Shown here: piece after piece, positions 15,774 through 24,278 of the stretch
How positions within the stretch are numbered: the first letter of the stretch is position 1
Layout: each line of letters starts with the position of its first letter
Assembly: GCA_030530865.1 (NCBI GenBank)
Contig: JAUMUC010000002.1
Span: 1-64,000, forward strand
Direction of reading: 5' to 3'
DNA length: 64,000 nt
Source of the DNA: Lactobacillus sp.
GTDB taxonomy: Bacteria > Bacillota > Bacilli > Lactobacillales > Lactobacillaceae
The notes under the pieces: generated by a model
The model's input: only the letters and a program-made list of their open reading frames with translations
Databases searched by the model: none
What the model was told of the DNA's origin: nothing
Position numbers and translations under genes: made by a program

Positions 15774-16681
15774 GCTTGATCCTTTCTTAAGCTGTCTAAA
15801 GTTTGTTGGAAAATTGCTGGAACATCAACGGAAAATTCTAGCATTTCACCAGTGACCGGATGTTTGAAACCTAGTGTTTTGGCATGCAAGAATTGTCCGT
15901 GCCCTTTCAAAGTCTTTTTAGGACCATAAAGTGGATCGCCAGCTACTGGATGTCCAATATAAGCTAAGTGAACCCGGATTTGGTGCGTGCGACCTGTTTC
16001 TAAGCGACATTCAATTAAACTATAACCTTTGAATGACTCTAAGACTTTAAAATGGGTAATTGCTTTTTTCCCATTTTCGACTACGGCCATTTTTTTGCGA
16101 TCTTTAGGGTCACGTCCGATTGGTGCATCGATTTTACCAGCATTTTCACCAAAATTGCCGTGAACAATTGCCCAGTAGCAACGTTTATTACTCTTTTCGG
16201 CTAATTGCTTTTCTAAAGAAATCCGTGCATTAGCATTTTTAGCAATCATCAATAAGCCACTTGTATCCTTATCAATGCGGTGCACAATTCCTGGCCGGAA
16301 AACTTCATCGCTAGCGGCTAACTTCGAAGTATGGCCTAATAAGGCATTAACTAAGGTGTGATTTGGATGTCCTGCAGAAGGATGCACGACCATTCCTTGG
16401 GGCTTATTTACCACAATTACGTCATCGTCTTCATAAACGATATCTAAGGGGATGTCCTCACCCACTAATTCAAGTGGTTCTGGATCAGGAATTTCGACTG
16501 AAATTTCATCTCCAGGAACCAATTTATAAGAGACTTTGGTTTTTTGATTATTAACCAAAATATGACCTGACTTAATCAGATCTTTGATTTGTGTTCTAGA
16601 AAGCTTATCTATTTTTTCAGCTAAGGCTCGATCAATTCTTCCCCCTGCTTGGTCAGCAGTTAAATTGATGGTTTCTGACAT
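15770..16681 (-). CDS. rluD: RluD-family 23S rRNA pseudouridine synthase
   Basis: 303 residues. The N-terminal S4 RNA-binding domain covers about 12-75 (GRIDRALAEKIDKLSRTQIK). The catalytic domain contains HRIDKDTSGLLMIAKN, the conserved RluA-family motif with the catalytic Asp, and the GRTHQIRVHLAYIGHPVAGD signature near residues 225-245. It probably makes pseudouridines in helix 69 of 23S rRNA. It starts two bases after the lspA stop and overlaps carA, as in the lspA-rluD-pyr arrangement of other Firmicutes. Confidence 0.92.
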   Translation of the reverse strand: MSETINLTADQAGGRIDRALAEKIDKLSRTQIKDLIKSGHILVNNQKTKVSYKLVPGDEISVEIPDPEPLELVGEDIPLDIVYEDDDVIVVNKPQGMVVHPSAGHPNHTLVNALLGHTSKLAASDEVFRPGIVHRIDKDTSGLLMIAKNANARISLEKQLAEKSNKRCYWAIVHGNFGENAGKIDAPIGRDPKDRKKMAVVENGKKAITHFKVLESFKGYSLIECRLETGRTHQIRVHLAYIGHPVAGDPLYGPKKTLKGHGQFLHAKTLGFKHPVTGEMLEFSVDVPAIFQQTLDSLRKDQA

Positions 16682-16683
16682 AA

Positions 16684-17118
16684 TTACTCCTTCTTAAATA
16701 ATAAATAAGCAATCAAGATGATCACTCCAATTGTAATGGCAGTGTCGGCAATATTAAAAATAGGAAAATCGATAAATTTGAATTGGAACATATCAACTAC
16801 ATAGTGAAAACGAAGTCGATCTAACCAGTTACCGATAATTCCGCCCATTAAGAGTGCCAGACTAATTCTTAAAATAGCATCTTTGTTTTTGATGAAATAA
16901 TAGCCAATTGCTACTAAGGCTACGATTGAAATCAAGCTAAATAAAAGTTGTTGTCCAATCATCATTGACCAGGCAGCTCCGTAGTTTTTGACATAAGTTA
17001 ATGACAAAAAGTGTGGAATAATATTGATTTCGCCGCCCATGGGGATGTTATTGACGGTATAACTTTTTAATAGTTGATCAAGAATTAGGGTGATTATTGG
17101 AATGATTAGGTAGTACAT
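16684..17118 (-). CDS. lspA: Lipoprotein signal peptidase (signal peptidase II)
   Basis: 144 residues with four transmembrane helices, the usual size. Conserved blocks are NYGAAWSM (about 45-52), GNWLDR (96-101), VVDM with catalytic Asp109 and FNIADTAI with catalytic Asp125. It cleaves prolipoprotein signal peptides after diacylglyceryl modification. It is followed two bases later by rluD and preceded by a small membrane protein gene on the same strand, forming one operon. Confidence 0.94.
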   Translation of the reverse strand: MYYLIIPIITLILDQLLKSYTVNNIPMGGEINIIPHFLSLTYVKNYGAAWSMMIGQQLLFSLISIVALVAIGYYFIKNKDAILRISLALLMGGIIGNWLDRLRFHYVVDMFQFKFIDFPIFNIADTAITIGVIILIAYLLFKKE

Positions 17119-17127
17119 TAATGTCCT

Positions 17128-17454
17128 CTACTTAAATAAGAATAGTTTTACTTGACGCTTTTCAAGGGTAAATTGGCAAAGTTCCCATTTTTTACCAGAC
17201 TTGAGAACTTTTTTCTCACTGTAGCTAAAGCGTCCATGACTATATGGTAAGTGCACATCTTTGTCGGTTGCATTTGTTGCTCCAACGGCATGACCTAACC
17301 ACATAATAAAGATCACTAAAAAAGTGATAGCCCATGGATCGAAGCTTGTTTTACTTTCATAAAATAAAATTAATGAAATTAGTAAACAAATTAGCATCCC
17401 TAAAATGGCGATCCAACCAGTATTTCCTAAATAAAATCCATATTGCTTTTTCAT
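17128..17454 (-). CDS. Small membrane protein of unknown function
   Basis: 108 residues from the ATG at 17454 (MKKQYGFYLGNTG). I prefer it because GGGAAG lies 8 bases upstream; an upstream in-frame start at 17475 would overlap the methyltransferase gene by 19 bases and has no ribosome binding site. Two hydrophobic helices (about 11-29 and 35-57) are followed by a basic, soluble C-terminus (KKVLKSGKKWELCQFTLEKR). It lies between an rRNA methyltransferase and lspA on the same strand. I do not recognise the family. Confidence 0.7.
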   Translation of the reverse strand: MKKQYGFYLGNTGWIAILGMLICLLISLILFYESKTSFDPWAITFLVIFIMWLGHAVGATNATDKDVHLPYSHGRFSYSEKKVLKSGKKWELCQFTLEKRQVKLFLFK

Positions 17455-17456
17455 GA

Positions 17457-18581
17457 TTAATACTTCCCTGCCCAATATTGGTAGAAATCTACCCGTAGAT
17501 TTCCGTTGAATAATTTTCGTTTCTTATTGGCCTTGAGTCCAAAAGCAGCTTCAAAGTAATTAGCTGCAGTCAAATAATATTGACTAAAATCAGTCATTTG
17601 ACCAAGCGTTGAACCCATTTCTTCATAGACTTGCTTAGCACCGTCCCGATCCTTTAACCGTTTACCATATGGTGGGTTCGACAAAATAATGCCGTTTTTC
17701 AGATCGGTCTTAAAGTCTTTGACAGCTATTTGCTTAAAAGTGATATCATTCAAGACTCCAGCGTTGTGAGCATTTAGCTTAGCAACGGAAAGAATGCTTT
17801 GGTCGATATCAGAAGCAAAAATTGGTGCAATCTCAGTCTTTTCTTGGCTTCTAGCTTCTTCAATGGCTGTCAGTTTTAATTTTGGATCAATCCAGTCGAA
17901 ACTTTCATAGGCAAAATCCCGGTTGATTCCAGGAGCTACATTTTTTGCTAATAAAGCGGCTTCGATAGCAATCGTACCCGAACCAGTCATTGGATCAATA
18001 AAGGGGTGTGTACCGTTAAATGGTGTTAATTGAATTAATCCAGCTGCAAAGTTTTCTTTCAAAGGTGCCCCACCGTGCTCTACACGGTAGCCACGCTTGA
18101 AGAGTGAACTTCCAGTTGTATCTAATGAAATTCTCGCAACATCTTTATAGATCCGAATATCAAGTGGATATTTAGGACCAGTTTCTGGTAAACAATTTTG
18201 GCGATGATAAGCCTGCATCATGCAGTCAACGATCGCTTTTTTAGTAATTGCTTGGACATCAGGTTCTGAGTGTAACTTAGATTTGACGGCCTTACCTTTA
18301 ACTGGAAAGTTAGCATCAACTGGTAGAATCATTGGCCAGTCGATTGCTTTAATTTGATCATAAAGCTCGCTAAAGTCTCTTGCTGGAAATTCTTTTAAGA
18401 GAATTTTGATGCGGTCAGCTGATCTAAGCCAGAGATTCGTTTTAACGATATCTGCTTCAGTTCCAGTAAAAAAGACACGTCCATTTTCGCTACGGGTTTC
18501 GTATCCTAAAGCCTTGAGCTCTTGATTAACTACGCTTTCAAACCCAGCACCCATTGTTGCATAAAGTGTATATTTTGCCAT
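17457..18581 (-). CDS. THUMP-domain 23S rRNA (guanine-N2)-methyltransferase, RlmL/YpsC type
   Basis: 374 residues. The N-terminal ferredoxin-like/THUMP region (about 1-160) binds RNA. The Rossmann methyltransferase domain has motif I DPMTGSGTIAIEAALLAKN, ASDID as the SAM ribose contact and NPPYGKRL as the N2-guanine catalytic motif IV. It is predicted to methylate guanine N2 in 23S rRNA. In Bacillus the ortholog ypsC sits next to ypsB/gpsB and rnpB, and the same neighbourhood is kept here. Confidence 0.9.
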   Translation of the reverse strand: MAKYTLYATMGAGFESVVNQELKALGYETRSENGRVFFTGTEADIVKTNLWLRSADRIKILLKEFPARDFSELYDQIKAIDWPMILPVDANFPVKGKAVKSKLHSEPDVQAITKKAIVDCMMQAYHRQNCLPETGPKYPLDIRIYKDVARISLDTTGSSLFKRGYRVEHGGAPLKENFAAGLIQLTPFNGTHPFIDPMTGSGTIAIEAALLAKNVAPGINRDFAYESFDWIDPKLKLTAIEEARSQEKTEIAPIFASDIDQSILSVAKLNAHNAGVLNDITFKQIAVKDFKTDLKNGIILSNPPYGKRLKDRDGAKQVYEEMGSTLGQMTDFSQYYLTAANYFEAAFGLKANKKRKLFNGNLRVDFYQYWAGKY

Positions 18582-18604
18582 AAAAAATCTTTCTAAAAAG
18601 TAAT

Positions 18605-18633
18605 AAAAAAAGTTGAGCTAAAACAGCTCAACT
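18605..18633 (-). terminator. rnpB terminator
   Basis: A perfect 9-bp stem AGTTGAGCT/AGCTCAACT (18611-18619 with 18625-18633), followed on the minus strand by seven T residues. Confidence 0.9.
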
Positions 18634-19012
18634 CTGCCATACAAGTTTCTATAAGCCACGTTTTGTTCCAATAAGTTTGGCAAACTTATCTTCAGTAGTC
18701 ATCTATCTTTATTAAAAATAATCCGACTCATCGTTCAATTCCTTAAGTCGAGATGCCCCTACCAAATTTGGGTTACACGCTCGCAGGGTTTACCTCGTTC
18801 CACCAAACTCGTTTCCAAGTTTGCTCCGTCACTGTGGCACTTCCAGGATATTCACGCATGTCTAAAAAGATTTAGCGTTTTTTCCGCCGTCAAGTTCCTA
18901 AGAACTTCCTCCAGCTTATTAGGCTGAATACGAACACTACAAGCATCGCAGCTTGTGCGTGCGTGGACTTTCCTCAGCTAGCAGATGCTAACCGCGACTA
19001 CTCGAGACTTGC
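18634..19012 (-). ncRNA. rnpB: RNase P RNA, bacterial type B
   Basis: The minus strand contains the universal GAGGAAAGTCCACGC near the 5' end (18961-18975) and the matching 3' element ATGGCAGAG, about 18635-18643. The internal AGGGTAAACC-like and GTAGGGGCATCTCGAC segments also belong to the type-B (Bacillus) core. It is the catalytic RNA that matures tRNA 5' ends. The 450-base gap between gpsB and the methyltransferase holds only this gene, its promoter and its terminator. The 5' end is placed from the TATAAT position and the 3' end from the terminator; both are accurate to a few bases. Confidence 0.93.
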
Positions 19013-19018
19013 TAATAA

Positions 19019-19047
19019 ATTATATCAAATCTTACTTATCTTGTAAG
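19019..19047 (-). promoter_or_regulatory. rnpB promoter
   Basis: On the minus strand, CTTACA (19042-19047) lies 17 bases before TATAAT (19019-19024). The -35 box is inside the 3' end of gpsB. Confidence 0.65.
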
Positions 19048-19382
19048 CCATAGATATGCTGTTCTAGATTATAAACTTTTCTTTCTAGAGTTGAAAGACG
19101 TTGAATGATTGCCATATTGGTTGAAATTTCACCACTATGATTTTCCACTTCACGAGTTTCAACTGGTTGAGGAGCTGTTCTTTTAGCATCCATTAATTGG
19201 CGTTGCAAAGTACCAATTTGGCCATAAAGATCTTCAATCACATTAGAAAAGGTTTCGTAATCAGCGATGATTTGATCCAAAAAGCTATCTACTTCATCTG
19301 GATCATAACCCTTAACCTTGGTTCTAAATTGCTTCTTTAGAATCTGTTGGGTTGTTAACTTAAATTTACTTAAATCTTCCAT
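19032..19382 (-). CDS. gpsB: Cell-cycle protein GpsB
   Basis: 116 residues from the ATG at 19382, which has AAGGAGA 8 bases upstream; the longer reading frame to 19421 lacks a ribosome binding site. The DivIVA-like N-terminal domain (about 1-65) contains FRTKVKGYDPDEVDSFLDQI, followed by a coiled coil. The C-terminus (about 88-116) holds the trimerisation helix. GpsB shuttles between septum and side wall and recruits PBP1 in Bacillus. The PBP1A gene ponA lies nearby on the opposite strand. Confidence 0.93.
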   Translation of the reverse strand: MEDLSKFKLTTQQILKKQFRTKVKGYDPDEVDSFLDQIIADYETFSNVIEDLYGQIGTLQRQLMDAKRTAPQPVETREVENHSGEISTNMAIIQRLSTLERKVYNLEQHIYGLQDK

Positions 19383-19440
19383 GTAATAATCTCCTTTTTT
19401 TACCATACTACATTTTAGCAAAAACTAGCTTAGAAAACTA

Positions 19441-19974
19441 TTATGAGGGGTAACTTTCTTCCGATAATTCTCTAGCATAATCTTCAAGTTCGTAGAAATC
19501 TAATAAGTGGCAAGGATAATCATGCCCTTTTTGATATTGTTGAATTGCTTGATAAGAATACTTTGGCTTACCTTCATGTTCAGGATCATACAATAGTAAA
19601 GCTTCATCTGTATGTTCTAACATGAATTTTTGGTATTGAATTAATTGACCAGGATTCTGATATTTTTCATTAGAAATCGTTAAATCAAAGTCGCAAGCAA
19701 CAATTAATTCTTGTAAGTGAGCTTGATTTGCTTCATTCCAACGACTAGCAAATTCTTGATAAGGACTGATAATGGCCAAATTGACATCCAAGTTTAGAGC
19801 AACTTCACTTGCCCATTGTTCAGTACCAAGGTTTGGGCCAGTGAGGACCCAATCGACTGGGTTATTTTTCAAATATGATTGCAGTGCATATTTGATAACT
19901 TTAATTTTTGGATCTTTATTTCCGAAAGTGTTTAGTTCAAAATTTCGATATCCACTAATCCAGATACGCTTCAC
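19441..19974 (-). CDS. ypsA: YpsA, SLOG-fold (DUF1273) protein
   Basis: 177 residues. It starts MKRIWISGYRNFELNTFG and contains the glycine-rich VLTGPNLGTEQWASEVALN, both typical of the SLOG/Rossmann-like YpsA family. In Bacillus and Staphylococcus, YpsA affects cell division and is always next to gpsB, as here. The ligand is not established; SLOG proteins are thought to bind nucleotide-derived molecules. The gene is divergent from recU, with 61 bases between the two starts. Confidence 0.9.
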   Translation of the reverse strand: MKRIWISGYRNFELNTFGNKDPKIKVIKYALQSYLKNNPVDWVLTGPNLGTEQWASEVALNLDVNLAIISPYQEFASRWNEANQAHLQELIVACDFDLTISNEKYQNPGQLIQYQKFMLEHTDEALLLYDPEHEGKPKYSYQAIQQYQKGHDYPCHLLDFYELEDYARELSEESYPS

Positions 19975-19987
19975 AGAATTCTCCTAC

Positions 19988-20016
19988 TTAAAAATAAGCT
20001 GCTTGTTTGGTATAAT
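19988..20016 (+). promoter_or_regulatory. recU-ponA promoter
   Basis: TATAAT at 20011-20016, with a weak TTAAAA 17 bases upstream. It is the only good -10 box in the divergent ypsA/recU gap. Confidence 0.55.
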
Positions 20017-20035
20017 GCTATCAGGAGTGAAGCTA

Positions 20036-20632
20036 ATGGTCAAATATCCCAATGGACTTGAAGCCAACTTTCCAGTCAAAAAAGAGCAAGCAACGAAACG
20101 CCTCTCTTTTTCTGATCGTGGAATGACTTTGGAAGAACAAATAAATGAGTCCAATGAATACTATTTAGAAAAACAGATTGCGGTTGTTCACAAAAAGCCT
20201 ACTCCTGTTCAAATAGTAAAGGTAGATTATCCTAAAAGATCAAAGGCAGTTATTCGGGAAGCTTATTTTAGACAAGCCTCAACAACTGACTACAATGGAG
20301 TTTACCGTGGCTATTATTTGGATTTTGAGGCTAAGGAAACAAGGAACAAACGCTCTTTTCCCTTGAAAAATTTTCATGAACACCAAATTGTTCACTTGGA
20401 AAACTGCTTGAAGCAGCAAGGTATTTGTTTTACTTTAATCAAATTTACAACGTTTGATCGTTATTTTGTATATCCTGCATCTCAACTAATTACTTATTAT
20501 CGGAATCCAAAATTAAAATCGATTCCGTTAACTGAAATAGAAAATTCAGGAATTGAGATTAGTTGTGGTTATCGTCCTACCCTACCGTACCTTGATGCAG
20601 TAGATTCTTTAATAAAAGATAGGAAGAAATGA
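20036..20632 (+). CDS. recU: Holliday junction resolvase RecU
   Basis: 198 residues from the ATG at 20036, set by AGGAGTG 8 bases upstream; the open frame extends further 5' into ypsA but has no start signal. The nuclease core shows GVYRGYYLDFEAKETR, with the Asp/Glu/Lys triad of the RecU fold, and PLKNFHEHQI. It resolves recombination intermediates and modulates RecA. It is the first gene of a two-gene operon with ponA, an arrangement conserved in Firmicutes. Confidence 0.94.
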   Translation: MVKYPNGLEANFPVKKEQATKRLSFSDRGMTLEEQINESNEYYLEKQIAVVHKKPTPVQIVKVDYPKRSKAVIREAYFRQASTTDYNGVYRGYYLDFEAKETRNKRSFPLKNFHEHQIVHLENCLKQQGICFTLIKFTTFDRYFVYPASQLITYYRNPKLKSIPLTEIENSGIEISCGYRPTLPYLDAVDSLIKDRKK

Positions 20633-20633
20633 T

Positions 20634-22931
20634 ATGAACGAAGTTAACAATACGCCCCAGAGACGGCGAAGAGTTAAGAAGGATGAACCTTGGAAAAGGT
20701 ATTTATCCCACGCTATTAAATGGGGCTTAATGCTTATCTTGATCCTGATTGTTTCAGGGATCGGTGTCTTTGCTTACTATGCCAAAGATGCTCCAGAAAT
20801 TAGTCAATCACAATTACAAAGTGGAGGAACAAGTAGCCTTTACACTAAAGATGGTAGTTTCTTGATGTCATTAGGTTCAGAAAATCGTATCTATGTGAAG
20901 TCAAAAGAAATTCCACAAGTGTTAAAAGACGCCATAGTTTCTGTTGAAGATAAGCGTTTCTACAGCAATAAATTGGGTGTTGACCCTATTAGAATTATTG
21001 GATCAATGGTGACTAACGCCAGATCAAGTTCGATTGCTGCCGGTGGTTCAACGATTACGCAACAATTAGTTAAGTTGACAGTTTTCAGTACCGCTAACTC
21101 ACAAAGAACTATCAAGCGTAAAGCTCAAGAAGCTTGGCTTGCGATGAAAGTTGCCAGAGATTACAGTAAAGAACAAATCTTGGAATTTTACATCAACAAG
21201 GTTTACATGAACTATGGTAACTATGGTATGGGTACTGCAAGTAAGTACTACTATGGTAAGAGTTTGGATAAGCTTGATTTAGCCCAAACTGCTTTAATTG
21301 CAGGTATGCCAAACGCCCCAGTTTCTTATGACCCATATCTTTACCCTAAGACTGCTAAGTGGCGTCGTGATATTGTGCTTAGAGCGATGTACCAAAATGG
21401 TAAGATCACTAAAAAGCAAATGAATGCTGCTTTAAAGGAAAACATCAAAAAAGGCTTAGTTAAGCAACAAAACAAGTCTGAATCAACTTTGCGTAAGATT
21501 GATGATCCATATATCAAGGAAGTAATCAATGAAGTTCAAAGCAAAGGTTTTGATCCATATAATGACAATTTGAAGATTACCGTTAATATTGATCAAGCAG
21601 CTCAAAAGAAGCTATATCAACTTGCTAATAACGGTACGGTGCCTTTTACTAACAATAAGATGCAAATTGGTTCAGCTATTGTTGACCCAAGCAATGGGGA
21701 TGTTGTGGCCATTATTGGTGGACGGAAGTTACCTTCGGTTCAATTAGGACTTGACCGTGCGGTTCAAACTAGTCGTTCAACTGGTTCATCAATTAAGCCA
21801 TTACTTGATTATGGTCCAGCCATTGAATACTTACACTGGTCAACAGCGAAGATGTTAAACGATAGTAAGTATGTCTACCCTGGTACTAATATTCAATTGT
21901 ACGACTGGGATAACACTTATCCAGGTTGGATGACCATGAGATATGCTCTTGAACAATCTCGTAACGTTCCCGCTGTTAAGACTTTGCAAAAAGTTGGCTT
22001 AACTAGAGCTTCCGCTTTTGTTAAGAAGATGGGCATTAAGATCGATAAAAATGCTGGTTTATCAGTAGCGATCGGTGCCAATGCCTCTGCCCTTCAAATG
22101 GCTGCTGGCTTTGCAGCCATTTCAAACGGTGGTATTTACTACAAGCCACACTTTGTTTCTAAGATTGAGTCATTGGATGGAATTACTAGAAACTATAGTT
22201 CAGACGGCGTGAGAGTCATGAATAAGTCTACAGCTTACATGTTGACTGACATGCTCAAGGGTGTCTTGACTAGAGGTTCAGGTACAACTGCTAAGATCAA
22301 TAACCTTCATGAAGCTGGTAAGACTGGTACAGTTAAGTACTCAGATCAAGATTTGAAGACTTATCCTGCTTATGCCAATACGCCAAAGGATTCTTGGTTT
22401 GTTGGTTACACTAAGAAATACTCAATGGGTATTTGGACAGGATTTGATAATTTGAAGGACGGTACGATTTCAGGACAAGGTCAATATGCTGCTCAATTGA
22501 TGTACAAGAATATGATGTCATATTTGATGCAAGGCAAGACTAATTCTGATTGGACTAAACCTTCAACCGTTATTCGAGCTCGTGTCGTTAAAAACTCTCG
22601 CCCAATTCGTTTAGCCTACTCAGGCAACAACTGGGAATTGTTTGTCAAAGGCTATGCTCCAGCAGGTGCAACTGACGGAACGCCAAGCTATGATGATAGC
22701 GATGCTGCAGCAACTAGCTCATCAACTAACACAACTCGTAAATCAGTCACAACTACGAAGAAAAAGAAGAGTACTGAATCATCTGAAGCTGGCTCTACTA
22801 AGCAATCTGATAAGAAATCATCAAATGATGATGACAATAAAGATCAAGATACCAATACCGATACTAATAAAGACAACGGTAAGACCGAGAATCAAGACCA
22901 AGACAAAGATAAAGGTAAAAATGATCAATAA
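20634..22931 (+). CDS. ponA: Penicillin-binding protein 1A (bifunctional glycosyltransferase/transpeptidase)
   Basis: 765 residues, starting one base after the recU stop with AGGAAG upstream. A cytoplasmic basic tail leads into one transmembrane helix (about 29-49). The GT51 domain has VSVEDKRFY with catalytic Glu105 and GGSTITQQLVK (138-148). The transpeptidase domain has STGSSIKP (catalytic Ser385 in SxxK), SRN, and KTGT near residue 565. The last 80 residues are a Ser/Thr/Lys/Asp/Asn/Gln low-complexity extracellular tail. It polymerises and cross-links peptidoglycan; GpsB, encoded nearby, is its likely partner. Confidence 0.95.
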   Translation: MNEVNNTPQRRRRVKKDEPWKRYLSHAIKWGLMLILILIVSGIGVFAYYAKDAPEISQSQLQSGGTSSLYTKDGSFLMSLGSENRIYVKSKEIPQVLKDAIVSVEDKRFYSNKLGVDPIRIIGSMVTNARSSSIAAGGSTITQQLVKLTVFSTANSQRTIKRKAQEAWLAMKVARDYSKEQILEFYINKVYMNYGNYGMGTASKYYYGKSLDKLDLAQTALIAGMPNAPVSYDPYLYPKTAKWRRDIVLRAMYQNGKITKKQMNAALKENIKKGLVKQQNKSESTLRKIDDPYIKEVINEVQSKGFDPYNDNLKITVNIDQAAQKKLYQLANNGTVPFTNNKMQIGSAIVDPSNGDVVAIIGGRKLPSVQLGLDRAVQTSRSTGSSIKPLLDYGPAIEYLHWSTAKMLNDSKYVYPGTNIQLYDWDNTYPGWMTMRYALEQSRNVPAVKTLQKVGLTRASAFVKKMGIKIDKNAGLSVAIGANASALQMAAGFAAISNGGIYYKPHFVSKIESLDGITRNYSSDGVRVMNKSTAYMLTDMLKGVLTRGSGTTAKINNLHEAGKTGTVKYSDQDLKTYPAYANTPKDSWFVGYTKKYSMGIWTGFDNLKDGTISGQGQYAAQLMYKNMMSYLMQGKTNSDWTKPSTVIRARVVKNSRPIRLAYSGNNWELFVKGYAPAGATDGTPSYDDSDAAATSSSTNTTRKSVTTTKKKKSTESSEAGSTKQSDKKSSNDDDNKDQDTNTDTNKDNGKTENQDQDKDKGKNDQ

Positions 22932-22932
22932 T

Positions 22933-22964
22933 AAAAAAGCTATGTGTTATCACATAGCTTTTTT
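22933..22964. terminator. Bidirectional terminator between ponA and nth
   Basis: A perfect 14-bp stem (22933-22946 with 22951-22964), a TTAT loop and A/T tails. It starts two bases past the ponA stop and overlaps the nth stop. Confidence 0.92.
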
Positions 22965-23589
22965 ATTTTGCTTCAATAAAGTTGCGAGGATCTTCATGCT
23001 TTTTTCTAGCCGGATAATTGTTTCTACCAAAATAAATCAAAGCATGGTGTAATTCAATCCACTCTTTTTTAGGCATTAAATTTTGTAAATAGAGCTTAAT
23101 TTCATGAGCGTCCGCATTTTCAGGTACCATTTTAAAAGCCTTAGTAATTCTCGTGATATGAGTATCTACGGCAATTTGTGGTATTTTGAAGCCGTCAGAT
23201 AAAACTACACTGGCAGTCTTCTCTCCCACTCCTGCTAAGCTAGTTAAAGCTTCCATGGTATCAGGGACTTGGCCATCATATTCTTTGACAAGTTGCTTAG
23301 CCATTTTTCTGAGGTGCTCTGCTTTAGAATGATACAAGCCTAACCGATTAATGACTGCTTCGATATCAGAGATGCTGGCCTGACTTAATTCAAATGCGGT
23401 TGGAAACTTTTCAGTAAATTCCGGCATGATACGATTGACCATGCGATCCGTTGTTTGAGCACTCATTAACACCGCACATAACAAATGAAAGCGAGTATCC
23501 CACAATAAAGATCCTTCACTATTTGGATACATTTTGATGATGGCTCGTAGATATTTACGAGCTTCCCGGTCTGAAATTAATTCTGTCAT
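22963..23589 (-). CDS. nth: Endonuclease III-like DNA glycosylase lacking the Fe-S cluster
   Basis: 208 residues from the ATG at 23589, which overlaps the dnaD stop by one base; a longer frame to 23652 lies wholly within dnaD. The helix-hairpin-helix carries the catalytic Lys (LAGVGEKTASVVL) and is followed by VDTHI with the catalytic Asp. The C-terminal segment ends HHALIYFGRNNYPARKKHED and contains none of the four cysteines of the C-x6-C-x2-C-x5-C cluster. It should remove oxidised pyrimidines, but without a 4Fe-4S cluster. It is translationally coupled to dnaD. Confidence 0.92.
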   Translation of the reverse strand: MTELISDREARKYLRAIIKMYPNSEGSLLWDTRFHLLCAVLMSAQTTDRMVNRIMPEFTEKFPTAFELSQASISDIEAVINRLGLYHSKAEHLRKMAKQLVKEYDGQVPDTMEALTSLAGVGEKTASVVLSDGFKIPQIAVDTHITRITKAFKMVPENADAHEIKLYLQNLMPKKEWIELHHALIYFGRNNYPARKKHEDPRNFIEAK

Positions 23590-24224
23590 TATTGATTTCT
23601 CTTTAAATATCGCTTTACTTCTTGGACAGTTTTCAGGTTTTGACGTGACCAATTTAACAAGATCCGATCAATGTATTTCAAACTGTAAACTTGCGTCAAA
23701 ATCGATTCACGCAAAGCCAATTTGATGATTTCAATTGGATAATGATCTTCTTGTAACCATCCTTGTACTTGTTGCCTTTCAATCGGACTTAAGAAACGGC
23801 CAAATTCCATTTCGAATGCTTTCACTAGATCATTCAATGGATCAGCTTTGGTGAGACTAATTGTTTCTGAAGTGTCAGTTACATCTTGACTGTGTTCATT
23901 AATCATCAATTGATCTAATTTTTCATACAAAGGATCAAGATTGTAACGGTTTCCATATTGGCCTGCATTATTGCGTGTTTGCTCTAAGTTTAACAATTTT
24001 TTATCTAATAAGCGTTGCAGGATACCAGCAACGGTTTGTTCAGATAAGTTGAGATTTTTCGCCAACATTTGATTGTCGGGAAAAGTTTCCCCTTTTTGGT
24101 AGTAAGCTTCTAATTCAATGATTAAGACTAATTCTTCTAAAGAAATGCCCAGCTTACTGAAGTAAGCTAACAGCCCATTACTAATTGTTGTAAAACCTAA
24201 ACGACGATAAGTTGAATATTTCAT
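23589..24224 (-). CDS. dnaD: Replication initiation/restart protein DnaD
   Basis: 211 residues. An N-terminal winged-helix domain (about 1-100: DNQMLAKNLNLSEQTVAGIL) is joined by a linker to the C-terminal DnaD/DnaB-II helical domain (about 130-200, ending YIDRILLNWSRQNLKTVQEV with the YxxxI/W signature). It works with DnaB and DnaI to load the replicative helicase. The asnS-dnaD-nth order is the Bacillus arrangement; asnS is upstream on the same strand but separated by a terminator. Confidence 0.92.
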   Translation of the reverse strand: MKYSTYRRLGFTTISNGLLAYFSKLGISLEELVLIIELEAYYQKGETFPDNQMLAKNLNLSEQTVAGILQRLLDKKLLNLEQTRNNAGQYGNRYNLDPLYEKLDQLMINEHSQDVTDTSETISLTKADPLNDLVKAFEMEFGRFLSPIERQQVQGWLQEDHYPIEIIKLALRESILTQVYSLKYIDRILLNWSRQNLKTVQEVKRYLKRNQ

Positions 24225-24241
24225 AGATATCCCCTGAAAAT

Positions 24242-24269
24242 AAAAAAGCTGAACAAATGCTGTTCAACT
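24242..24269 (-). terminator. asnS terminator
   Basis: Stem AGCTGAACA/TGTTCAACT (24247-24255 with 24261-24269, one mismatch), followed on the minus strand by six T residues. Confidence 0.75.
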
Positions 24270-24278
24270 TTAGAAAAA

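Noticed and set aside
19772-20035. N-terminal extension of recU to 19772
   Set aside because: The frame is open but lies antisense to ypsA, precedes the TATAAT promoter and has no ribosome binding site. The ATG at 20036 matches the RecU N-terminus.
22642-23052. 136-codon Lys/Ile/Met-rich ORF over the end of ponA
   Set aside because: It is a shadow of the low-complexity Asp/Asn/Lys tail of PBP1A in another frame and runs through the bidirectional terminator.
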